From: Bombiscardovia nodaiensis
GTDB lineage: Bacteria > Actinomycetota > Actinomycetes > Actinomycetales > Bifidobacteriaceae
DNA: 64,000 bases
Direction of reading: 5' to 3'
Assembly (NCBI GenBank): GCA_033127725.1
Contig: AP026798.1
Location: 62,001-126,000, forward strand
Positions 55,044-62,583 of the stretch are shown here, piece by piece (within the stretch, counting starts at the first letter, position 1; the number at the start of each line of letters is the position of its first letter). A program made the translations under genes and the position numbers. The notes under the pieces are model-generated. The model searched no databases. It was not told the origin of the DNA and was given only the letters and a program-made list of their open reading frames with translations.

Positions 55044-55159
55044 GTGCCGTGAACTTCTTCTAGGCACTTTGAGGTCACTATAGTAATGTGTTTGTATCGA
55101 GTGTGGGCGAGTGGGCTAAGGCTCGCCTCTCAACCGGGGGTCAAGGGGTGTAGTAATAC

Positions 55160-56497
55160 ATGGTTACAAACGGATTTGAAGGGTTAGCGTACGAAACTTT
55201 CGATGCCGGCGCTCACGGGCATCAGAGCGAGCAGACCTTTGAGCATTCGGCGGCTCAGGCTGCAGCCAGGGCTTTTTCGACCCGCCGCTCGCACCTGCCC
55301 GGGTCGGCTGCCAGCCAGTCGGTATCGTTGGGGCCAGCTGTGGGCTTAGTCGCTGACTCTGTGCTGCAGGTGCCACCCCTGAGCTTGCACTCAGATGGCA
55401 CTTCGCCTGCGCAGCCAGCTTCTGCGGTCACCGCTGCCTCGAACTCGGCCCCGTATGCGCCATACGCTGAGCCAGCTGCTGGTTTTACGCCTGCCGCCGC
55501 GCAGCCACTGACGGTGCCGCAGGTTCAGCCTGCCCACCCAGAGCAATCGGCTCCCACCCAACCCTGGCAAAGAGCGCAGCCAGGCCCATATACTCCTGCG
55601 ACCTCGGTTGCTCCCGTAGCTCAGCCTACTGCGGGCTATCAGTCCGGCCAGCAGCCGTGGTCGCCCCAGCCTTCGAGCTACCAACCTTCGGCAGTCGCGC
55701 CTGCGCAATTTTCCGCGCAGGGTCCGACCCAGCCTCAGGGCTTCCCCGGCCAGCAGGCATACTCGCCGACTGGAATTGGTTTTCAGCCGACTCAGCAATC
55801 GACTCAGCAGTCTGCTCAGCCTCAGTCTCAGCCGACTCAGGCCCAACAACAGTGGCAGCCCCAGGGGCAGTCTCAGCCTCAGTGGCAGGGCCAGCCTCAG
55901 CCTCAGCCCCAGTCCCAAACTCAGCCCCAGTGGCAGCCTCAGCCGTTGGCAGCAGGCCAGGATGCCGGGGGATACAATCCCACCATCCCGAACTCTTATG
56001 CGCCCGCAGTTCCCACCCAAGCAGGTGCCCAGGAAGTGGCCCGAGAGAGCACTTCCGCTGGTGTGAACGCTACTCCGGCTGGTGCTCCAGCTGCTGCTGC
56101 CGTCGCACCTGCCGTCGCTGCTTCGCTGGCTGCCGACCCGCAGGACGCTACTCCCGCCAATGCCGACTCGGCCTCTACTCAGCTTAAGAAAAAGCGGAAG
56201 CGCAAGCAAAAGCAAGATAGATCCCAGAACAAGGGCCACCGCGGCGGCGCCCGGGTGCCCAAGGCCCGTCACACCCCGGTCTGGAGTGAGAAGGACCCGC
56301 GTGATTTGAAGGCCCTGCGTGCCCGTGAGCGTCGTTTAACTATCCTCTGGTGGATTCTGGCGGTGTTGGCTGTGTTCTTCGCCTGGGCCTCCTTTGGCCT
56401 TATGATGCGCATCGGCTTCCTACCCACCTTCGACTTGGGCTACTCCTGGTTCGATTCGCATATCACCTTCTTCTTCGGCATCACAGGCAGCCACTAG
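55160..56497 (+). CDS. Gln/Pro-rich protein with C-terminal membrane helix
   Basis: The product has 445 residues and I do not recognise it. Residues 1-330 are low complexity, with Pro-Gln-Ser-Gln repeats between about 195 and 260 (QPQSQPTQAQQQWQPQG). A basic block (KKKRKRKQKQ, about 342-352) precedes a conserved-looking stretch (KDPRDLKALRARERRL). One transmembrane helix (WWILAVLAVFFAWASFGLMM) and a short extracellular end (DSHITFFFGITGSH) complete it. The large N-terminus would be cytoplasmic. It follows the two sortases in the same direction after 116 bases. The leader contains a GGCGAG/CTCGCC hairpin (55106-55127). The ATG at 55160 has only a distant AAGGGG. Confidence 0.65.
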   Translation: MVTNGFEGLAYETFDAGAHGHQSEQTFEHSAAQAAARAFSTRRSHLPGSAASQSVSLGPAVGLVADSVLQVPPLSLHSDGTSPAQPASAVTAASNSAPYAPYAEPAAGFTPAAAQPLTVPQVQPAHPEQSAPTQPWQRAQPGPYTPATSVAPVAQPTAGYQSGQQPWSPQPSSYQPSAVAPAQFSAQGPTQPQGFPGQQAYSPTGIGFQPTQQSTQQSAQPQSQPTQAQQQWQPQGQSQPQWQGQPQPQPQSQTQPQWQPQPLAAGQDAGGYNPTIPNSYAPAVPTQAGAQEVARESTSAGVNATPAGAPAAAAVAPAVAASLAADPQDATPANADSASTQLKKKRKRKQKQDRSQNKGHRGGARVPKARHTPVWSEKDPRDLKALRARERRLTILWWILAVLAVFFAWASFGLMMRIGFLPTFDLGYSWFDSHITFFFGITGSH

Positions 56498-56659
56498 TCC
56501 CACTAGTCCTGCCCGCCGCCAGTTTCGCGCCTGCCCGCCCCACGCGTCCGCCTTGCAACAGTGTGCAATAGACGTGCTTGGGCCCGCAGGCGTTGTATTC
56601 TGGACCTTGGATATGTTTGGTCGATCGATACAGACAGACCGGGAGGAGAGGTCTACACC

Positions 56660-57739
56660 ATGCCTGTGAAGGGAGTCGGCGATGGAGCCGCAGACGAGGA
56701 TGTCAGTACTATGAATGCACCAGTGCAAGGGCAGGATTTTGCGCCCGAAGAGTTGAAGGGGCGCGCCCAGCAAGGGGCCGTGCTGCTGGTGGGTGAGCCG
56801 ATGGTGCTCTTTACCGCCGAGCAGACCGGCGATTTACAACATGTGCAGCGCTTCAACGCTTCGATAGCTGGCGCGGAGCTGAACGTGGCGGTCGGCCTGA
56901 CCCGCTTGGGCCGCAAGGTGGTGTACTTAACGCGCGTGGGCCAGGATCCCTTCGGGGTGAAAATCCGCGAATTCTTGCAACGGGAGGGGATTGACGACTC
57001 TCAGCTCAAGGTGGACCCCCACCACTCCACGGGCTTCATGCTCAAGTCCAAGGTGACCCAGGGCGACCCGGCTACGGCTTACTGGCGGGCGGGTTCCGCG
57101 GCTTCGGCCTTGGGCCCGAGCGACATTGAACAGGTAGATTTGAGCGGCATCACCCTCCTGCACTTAACGGGCATTCTGCCAGCGCTCTCGCCCTCTGCTG
57201 CTCAGGTGACACGGGCTCTGATGGACAAGGCCCACAGCGACGGCGTCTTCGTCTCCTTCGACCCCAACCTGCGCCCGGCCCTCTGGGAGAGCCAGGAGGC
57301 CATGTGCTCCACCATGCGCGACCTGTGCTCCCGGGCCGACCTAGTGCTGCCCGGCATTGGCGAGGGCGAGCAGCTGTTTGGGGTGAGCAAAATCGAGGAA
57401 ATTGGCCAGGCTTTCGTCCGCAACGGCGCCCACTACGCGGTGGTCAAGGACGGGCCCCGCGGCGCTTATGCCACGGACGGCACCCATGCGGTTTACGTGC
57501 CAGCTTTTGTGGTTTCGAAGGTGGTAGACACGGTGGGCGCTGGCGACGGTTTCGCTGCCGGCCTTCTCTCGGCCCTGCTGGAGGGTCAGACCTTCGGCCA
57601 AGCCATGGAGCGCGCCTGTGCCATCGGAGCCATGCAGACCCAGGTGGTCTCCGACAACGAAGGACTGCCCAGCCCCCAGGAGCTCAAGGCCTTTATGTCC
57701 AGCCACCCGCGCTACCAGGCGCAGGCGGCCCGGCACTAA
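56660..57739 (+). CDS. kdgK: PfkB-family sugar kinase, probable 2-keto-3-deoxygluconate kinase
   Basis: It phosphorylates 2-keto-3-deoxygluconate (KDG) to KDPG. The product has 359 residues. PfkB signatures are FNASIAGAELNVAVGLTRLG near the N-terminus and DTVGAGDGFAAGL near residue 293, with the catalytic Asp in GAGD. Substrate assignment rests on the KDPG aldolase gene directly downstream and on overall similarity to KdgK; ribokinase-type specificity cannot be excluded from sequence alone. GGAGGAGAGG lies 8 bases before the ATG at 56660. An ATG 17 codons in is a weaker alternative. Confidence 0.85.
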   Translation: MPVKGVGDGAADEDVSTMNAPVQGQDFAPEELKGRAQQGAVLLVGEPMVLFTAEQTGDLQHVQRFNASIAGAELNVAVGLTRLGRKVVYLTRVGQDPFGVKIREFLQREGIDDSQLKVDPHHSTGFMLKSKVTQGDPATAYWRAGSAASALGPSDIEQVDLSGITLLHLTGILPALSPSAAQVTRALMDKAHSDGVFVSFDPNLRPALWESQEAMCSTMRDLCSRADLVLPGIGEGEQLFGVSKIEEIGQAFVRNGAHYAVVKDGPRGAYATDGTHAVYVPAFVVSKVVDTVGAGDGFAAGLLSALLEGQTFGQAMERACAIGAMQTQVVSDNEGLPSPQELKAFMSSHPRYQAQAARH

Positions 57740-57891
57740 GCCCGCCGTGCCTGGGCACCCAAACGCCCAGGCACCCAGGAGCGCCCAAAATTGTTGTCTG
57801 CTGGCTTGACTCGCGTAGCCGCCAGCCAGCAGTCCGAATACGTAATGAACACCGATGTCACCCGCTCCTCGTGAGCAGAAATGAGGTAATA

Positions 57892-58554
57892 ATGGCAGAA
57901 CAGGTTACGGGCAAGAGCGCCCTAGTAGCTCAGTTGGAAGAGATTGGCGTGGTGCCTCTGGTCACGCTCGCCAGCCCGGAGGAGGCGGTTCCGCTGGCTC
58001 AGGCGCTCGCGCAGGGCGGTGCTCCGGCCGCCGAGGTCACCTTCCGCTCGTCGGCGGCTCTGGCTGGCATGAAGCTCATCCGCGACCAGGTGCCGGACGT
58101 GATTCTGGTGGCTGGCACGGTCCACTCAATTGAGGACGCTCAGGCCGCTGTGGAGGCGGGCTGCAAGGGGATTGTGACACCGGCCTTCAATGAGCCGGTC
58201 GTGGATTGGTGCCTGGAGCAGGGCGTGCCTGTGGTGCCCGGCACGGCTACCCCCACCGACGTGGAGCGCGCCTACGACAAGGGTTTGCGCTACTTAAAGT
58301 TCTTCCCGGCCGGAGCCTATGGCGGCGTGAAGACCCTGAAGGCCTTGGCTGGCCCCTTCGCCGAGGTGAAGTTCCTGCCTACCGGTGGCGTGAACCTGGA
58401 GAACGCTAAGGACTTCCTGGCGCTCAAGAACGTCTTCGCTATCGGCGGCTCCTTCCCCGTGCCCTCTGCCGCGCAGGAGTCGGGCGACTGGGAGGCCGTG
58501 GCCGAGGCTTGCCGTAAGGCTCGTCAGATTGTGCGCAGCGTGCGAGGCGAGTGA
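57892..58554 (+). CDS. eda: KDPG aldolase
   Basis: It cleaves 2-keto-3-deoxy-6-phosphogluconate to pyruvate and glyceraldehyde 3-phosphate. The product has 220 residues, the usual length. The catalytic Glu is in AEVTFRS (about residue 48). The Schiff-base Lys is in RYLKFFPAGAYGG (about 135). GIVTPAFNEPV, VPGTATPTD and PTGGVN are all present. GAGG precedes the ATG by 7 bases. With the kinase 152 bases upstream it forms the last two steps of uronate catabolism. Confidence 0.95.
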   Translation: MAEQVTGKSALVAQLEEIGVVPLVTLASPEEAVPLAQALAQGGAPAAEVTFRSSAALAGMKLIRDQVPDVILVAGTVHSIEDAQAAVEAGCKGIVTPAFNEPVVDWCLEQGVPVVPGTATPTDVERAYDKGLRYLKFFPAGAYGGVKTLKALAGPFAEVKFLPTGGVNLENAKDFLALKNVFAIGGSFPVPSAAQESGDWEAVAEACRKARQIVRSVRGE

Positions 58555-58631
58555 ACTCAGCCTTGCAGTTGAGCCTGCTTTTGCAAAAAATGAGCGGCTT
58601 GATTTATTTTCGGAATGTTGTATGCTAAAAG

Positions 58632-58700
58632 TGCTATACGCATTTTAGCAAAGACGAGGGGCTAAGTTTCAGTGATGGAATTTAGCCCCTCGTTTCTGTC
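58632..58700 (+). ncRNA. Candidate short RNA or leader-like terminator unit
   Basis: TTGATT (58599-58604) and TATGCT (58621-58626) with a 16-base spacer form a promoter-like pair. The inverted repeat TGCTAAAA/TTTTAGCA (58623-58630 and 58643-58650) overlaps the -10. A strong 12-bp terminator stem (58654-58665 and 58682-58693) with TTCTGT follows. The product would be about 65 bases. The stem could simply be the terminator of eda. Confidence 0.4.
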
Positions 58701-58733
58701 TGCATCCGGTCTACATCCGCCTAACTCTTTTAC

Positions 58734-58775
58734 GCACTAGGGGGCAGCGGCACTGGCGCCGCTGCCCCCTAGTGC
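58734..58775. repeat. Perfect 18-bp inverted repeat between convergent genes
   Basis: Arms 58734-58751 and 58758-58775 (centre GGGGGCAGCGGC) with a 6-base loop. It lies between convergent eda and the GH105 gene. No T-tract is present on either side, so termination would be of a non-canonical kind. Confidence 0.7.
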
Positions 58776-58822
58776 AGTCTGATACCGCGGCTAGCGCCTA
58801 GCTAGCCACTGCAGTCAACCGA

Positions 58823-59929
58823 TTACTCCTGATCCAGAATGCGCTGCATCTGTGCGCACATGAGCAGGAAAGCGCCCAAGCCGTGCAGGTCGTTCACGCT
58901 CGTGGGCCGGTCGCAGTAGTCCTGATACGTTCCGGGGCCAGTGCCAATGCACACATCGCCAATGAGCAGGTCGCGGGCGGGGGAGCCGTCCTTGTCGGTC
59001 GTATCCTGCCACTTAAGGGAGTCAATCACGCCCTGGTAGCCGCGCTTGGCTTGCTCTAGGTAGGACTCGTCGAGCAGGCCCAGGCGCACGGCCTTGGCGA
59101 TGGCTGCCACGAAGAGCGAGCTGCAGGAGTTCTCCGGCCAGTTGCCAGCCTGCTTCACCTTGTCGAGCACCTGCCACCAGCGGCCGTCCGGTCCCTGGTA
59201 CTTGCACACGGCAGTCAGCAGGTCTTGCAGGGCCTGAATGATCTTGGGACGGTCGGGGTGGTCTTCGGGGATGTTGTCCAGGTCGTCGAGCAGGGCCACG
59301 GGCACCCAGCCTACGGAGCGACCCCAGTACTCGGGGGATAGGCCTGTCTCGGGGTCGCTAAAGGGGTAAACCCGGTCGGGATCGTACACATGCCTCCAGA
59401 GCCCTGTGGACTTCACTTCCGTTTTTTCGCGCATGAGGAGGGCCTGCTTGCAAGCCTCGTCAATCATGTCGGGCCGGTTGAAGCGCCGCCCGTACTCGGT
59501 CATGAAGGGGCCGCCCATGTACAGGCCGTCCAGCCACATCTGCCGGGGCACGTCCGTGCGATGCCAGAAGCCGCCCTCGTCGTTCTTGCGGTAGTGGTCA
59601 ATCTCGTCGGTCAAAAAGTCCAGGGCGTGCCGGTAGCGCTCGTCGCCGGTGCGCTCGTAGATGGGGAAGATCAGAATGCCGGGCATAATGTCGTCCAGGC
59701 AGATGTCCTCTTGGTTGAGCACCTTGCCGTCGGGTGTCAGGTTGGAGTCCACCCAATCTTTCATGTAGTCAAACTCAGATTCGCGCCCGTCCAGCAGGTA
59801 GGTCTGGTAGACGCCTGAGAGGAACACGCCCTGGTGGTAGTGGAAGTGGTGGGCCGGAGGCAAGTCGGCCGCCTTGTACTTGCGCTGCGTGGTCTCGATG
59901 GTTGCATGTGCATAGTCGAGTGGTGTCAT
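58823..59929 (-). CDS. GH105 unsaturated rhamnogalacturonyl hydrolase
   Basis: The enzyme removes the unsaturated galacturonyl residue left by pectate or rhamnogalacturonan lyases, acting by hydration of the double bond. It has 368 residues, an (alpha/alpha)6 barrel typical of YteR/YesR, and no signal peptide. Recognised motifs are HFHYHQGVFLSGVY, MWLDGLYMGGPF (catalytic Asp about residue 135), YWGRSVGWVPVALLD and CSSLFVAAIAKAVRLG. AAGGAG lies 6 bases before the ATG at 59929. An ATG ten codons upstream (59959) also has a ribosome site. Its product feeds 5-keto-4-deoxyuronate to the KDG pathway encoded convergently. Confidence 0.9.
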   Translation of the reverse strand: MTPLDYAHATIETTQRKYKAADLPPAHHFHYHQGVFLSGVYQTYLLDGRESEFDYMKDWVDSNLTPDGKVLNQEDICLDDIMPGILIFPIYERTGDERYRHALDFLTDEIDHYRKNDEGGFWHRTDVPRQMWLDGLYMGGPFMTEYGRRFNRPDMIDEACKQALLMREKTEVKSTGLWRHVYDPDRVYPFSDPETGLSPEYWGRSVGWVPVALLDDLDNIPEDHPDRPKIIQALQDLLTAVCKYQGPDGRWWQVLDKVKQAGNWPENSCSSLFVAAIAKAVRLGLLDESYLEQAKRGYQGVIDSLKWQDTTDKDGSPARDLLIGDVCIGTGPGTYQDYCDRPTSVNDLHGLGAFLLMCAQMQRILDQE

Positions 59930-59989
59930 TGCCTGCTCCTTTGGTGGATTGGTCGCCATGAATCCTTCTTCGTTGATGGACTTACCGTA

Positions 59990-60012
59990 GCTGCTACAAC
60001 CCCTGTAGCAGC
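59990..60012. promoter_or_regulatory. Perfect 9-bp palindrome upstream of GH105
   Basis: GCTGCTACA and TGTAGCAGC are separated by 5 bases and lie 61-83 bases before the GH105 start. The size and symmetry suit a LacI- or GntR-type operator. The right part (acaacccctgtagcagcgg) is shared at 18 of 19 positions with the region just before surface protein 3. Confidence 0.5.
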
Positions 60013-60035
60013 GGAACTCATACTAGTCTAAAGCA

Positions 60036-61088
60036 TTACGCTCCGGCTTGTACACTCGTGTATGTCGCGGGGCCTGGGACCGGGCCTTGGCGCGCGTTTG
60101 GCGGCTCTTCTGCGGCGAGTAAACGCCGGGCTAACTGCAAGGCTCCCTCTACCGGAGGCTGGTTGAGGACTTGTAGCTGCAAGGGTTGGGGATTGACCTG
60201 TGCCAGCCGATCAGCCAGTTCGCGCACCATGATGGGCTGGTGGGTAATTACGCCACCGGCTGCAACGACGCTCCTGCCCTGCGCTCCACGGGCCAGTAGG
60301 GAAGTGATGGCCTGCGTCATGTGCTCCAGGGCTTGGTCCAACACGCCTCGGGCCAGCCGCGAACCGGCTTCCAAGGCTGTAAAGAAGGCGGGAGCAAGCT
60401 TGCCCCAGGCGGCGTCGCTGGCTTGGCTGCCGAAAGCGAGCGGCAGGTCGGTCACCGCTTCCAGGTCGAGTTCGTTGGCAAACGAGCGCCAGAGGGGGTC
60501 GGTCATCACCACGTCTTCGCCTGCGCGCACCGCCTCCTGCAGGATGGCCCGCACGCTCTCCCGGGCCAGGGCCGGTGCGGAGCCGAAGTCCCCAAAGAGC
60601 CAGCCGTAGCCATAGCCGTCAGCGCGCAAAAAGCTACCGTCCGCCCGCCTGCCCACAGCCACCATGCCAGTGCCCACTACCAGGGCCATGCTGCTGGCGA
60701 GTCCTGCTGCCGGGCCGAGCAGCTCGGCGTCGTTGACCACGCGCACGGGCCCTCCCGCCGCAAAGTGCTGGTCCATCACCTGCTGGCCGAGTGCGAGCTG
60801 GCTGCTGCTGTCGCCGCCGTGCAAGCCTATGCAGATGGCTACTGCCGCCGGGCGCCCGCTGGTCAGGGCAGGTCCGCTGGTCAGGGCAGGTCCGCAGGCC
60901 GCCAATTTGCCTTCAATCAGCGTCGCCAGCGCCTGCATGTCGGCCTTGAGCACGGTGTCGGACTCTTGCCGCCAGGAGTCGGTCGCCAGCGTCCAATCGC
61001 GCTTGAACTGGGGCGTTTGTATGCAGATCTGGGTCTTCGTGCCCCCCACATCCACGCCCACAAGGGTGCCGGCAATTTCAGCTTCCAT
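60036..61088 (-). CDS. BadF/BadG-type ATPase, N-acetylglucosamine-kinase-like sugar kinase
   Basis: The product has 350 residues of the actin/hexokinase fold. The phosphate-1 motif is LVGVDVGGTKTQICI at the N-terminus. RVVNDAELLG is the second phosphate/catalytic motif, MALVVGTGMVAVGRR the phosphate-2 loop and RSVVAAGGVITHQPIM the adenosine motif. The family phosphorylates amino sugars or related sugars; the substrate here is not certain. It lies between the ROK regulator and GH105 on the same strand. An 18-bp tandem duplication at about 60861-60896 gives GPALTS twice in the protein. Confidence 0.8.
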   Translation of the reverse strand: MEAEIAGTLVGVDVGGTKTQICIQTPQFKRDWTLATDSWRQESDTVLKADMQALATLIEGKLAACGPALTSGPALTSGRPAAVAICIGLHGGDSSSQLALGQQVMDQHFAAGGPVRVVNDAELLGPAAGLASSMALVVGTGMVAVGRRADGSFLRADGYGYGWLFGDFGSAPALARESVRAILQEAVRAGEDVVMTDPLWRSFANELDLEAVTDLPLAFGSQASDAAWGKLAPAFFTALEAGSRLARGVLDQALEHMTQAITSLLARGAQGRSVVAAGGVITHQPIMVRELADRLAQVNPQPLQLQVLNQPPVEGALQLARRLLAAEEPPNARQGPVPGPATYTSVQAGA

Positions 61089-61123
61089 CAGGTATCTTCC
61101 ACTTCCTCTCGCTGCTCGAAGGT

Positions 61124-62242
61124 TTACTCGTTAAAAAGCTGTGTGCGCATCTTTTGCGCGATGAGCTCGCCTATACCCACCAGCGGTGCTTCCTGCTCCA
61201 GCTGGGTGGGCACGATGTGGGGCACGTTGGGAATGCGCCCCACCAGGCGCTTGCTCACGGCGTCGGCAATCTCCTGCTTGGGCAGGGTGCCGGAAGCGTC
61301 AATCACAATAATTTGCGGGTCGATGAGCAGGCACAAATTACTCATAGACAGGGCTATCAGGTCGAAGAGCTGGCCGCGGGTCTGCGGATCTTGCAGCTGC
61401 TTCGGGTCTTGGCTCAGGAGCGATATTTGCTGCTCCAAATCGCCGCCGGACGTGTAGTACTTGCGCAGGGAATCGGTTGAAGTCAGCGTGTAACCCATTT
61501 CGCCGGCCGACCCGTGCCTGCCCCGCAGGATGGTTCCTTTCGAGATGATGCCCGCGCCCACGCCGAAGTGCCGGATGGTGTAGCCCACTACTGGATCGCA
61601 GCCCTTGCCCGCGCCCACGAGCGACTCCCCGTAGGCAAAGGCGTTGGCATTATTCTCAATCAATATGTCGTCGCTAAACGACGTTTGCAGGATGGAGAGG
61701 AGGGGCACTTGCGACCAGTGGAGCTCGTTGGCTGCGTACACCATGCCGTCGCCGTTCACCACGCCGGGAATTCCTATGCCAATGCCGCTGCAGGGGATGG
61801 ACATTTTCTGCGCTTGGGCCTGCAAAAAGCTAATCATGGCCACGATGCTCTGCACGTAGCTGTTTTGGTCTTGGTCCACGCGGGAGTCTTGGCCGTATTT
61901 GCTGCTGACTTGGAAGAGCGTCTTGCCGTTGAGCCCCATCAGCGCCCCGTCTATCTGGCTGCCGCGCACGTTGATGGTCACCATGGCGTGGTAGCTGCTG
62001 TTGAAGCTCAGAATTTGCATGGGGCGGCCGCGGCCGTCTTTGTGTTCGCCGAGTTCCTCTATGAAGCCCTCTTCTTTCAGCTGGGCGCATAAGCGGTGTA
62101 CGGTCGGCAAGGCAATGCCGGTCAGCTCGGCCAGCTGGGAGCGCGAGATGGGACCGCTGTGGCAGAGGGTCTCCAGTATGGCGACGCGATTGCTTCTCGC
62201 TACTGTGATACCGTGTACAGCAGCCTGCGTTGATGCGGACAT
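61124..62242 (-). CDS. ROK-family transcriptional regulator
   Basis: The product has 372 residues. An N-terminal winged helix (SNRVAILETLCHSGPISRSQLAELTGIALPTVHRLCAQL) is fused to a ROK sugar-binding domain. The ROK part keeps NNANAFAYGE, but the usual HxGxGxCxCG zinc site is not evident. Such proteins are repressors released by a sugar or sugar phosphate. GGGAGG lies 9 bases before the ATG. It probably controls itself, the kinase and GH105, and perhaps the divergent binding-protein gene through the operator-like sites between them. Confidence 0.92.
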   Translation of the reverse strand: MSASTQAAVHGITVARSNRVAILETLCHSGPISRSQLAELTGIALPTVHRLCAQLKEEGFIEELGEHKDGRGRPMQILSFNSSYHAMVTINVRGSQIDGALMGLNGKTLFQVSSKYGQDSRVDQDQNSYVQSIVAMISFLQAQAQKMSIPCSGIGIGIPGVVNGDGMVYAANELHWSQVPLLSILQTSFSDDILIENNANAFAYGESLVGAGKGCDPVVGYTIRHFGVGAGIISKGTILRGRHGSAGEMGYTLTSTDSLRKYYTSGGDLEQQISLLSQDPKQLQDPQTRGQLFDLIALSMSNLCLLIDPQIIVIDASGTLPKQEIADAVSKRLVGRIPNVPHIVPTQLEQEAPLVGIGELIAQKMRTQLFNE

Positions 62243-62583
62243 GATGTGGCCTCCCGTACCTTGTGCATATCCTGCTGGGTTGCTCGCTATGTTGCTGGTG
62301 AGACGACCTGGCTAGAGTGTGGGTCTTCGATTTATTCTCTAATTGATATTTAATCATACTATACAGCTGGCTTGACCAGTGAAAGCGCGAATTCTTGGAT
62401 CGGTTCGACCCGCCCAATTACTGACTTTTCAGCGGAATATCGAACTGAATTACGCTGGGCTGCCAGAAGAAACAATCGACGAAATTGTAAAATTCGGTTA
62501 TTATTCTCAAATTGAGATGTTATAGTGTTACCTACCATACAATTTCACAAGGCTGTGGAAGTACTTTCACGAAGGAGTGCATT
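62243..62583. promoter_or_regulatory. Divergent promoter region with paired operator-like sites
   Basis: ATTCTCAAATTGAGATG (palindrome TCTCAA-A-TTGAGA at 62505-62517) lies directly before a TATAGT -10 (62521-62526) facing the binding-protein gene. A related site, ATTCTCTAATTGATATT, lies at about 62334-62350 on the ROK side. The pairing suggests two sites for one regulator, most likely the ROK protein. The stretch between is AT-rich and holds no gene. Confidence 0.6.

Noticed and set aside
55101..55131. Possible tRNA before the Gln/Pro-rich protein gene
   Set aside because: Only one hairpin (GGCGAG/CTCGCC) is present, without anticodon or T arms.
57304..57891. Upstream extension of the KDPG aldolase frame
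   Set aside because: It overlaps kdgK in another frame and lacks aldolase motifs; the ATG at 57892 has a good ribosome site and the protein then has normal length.
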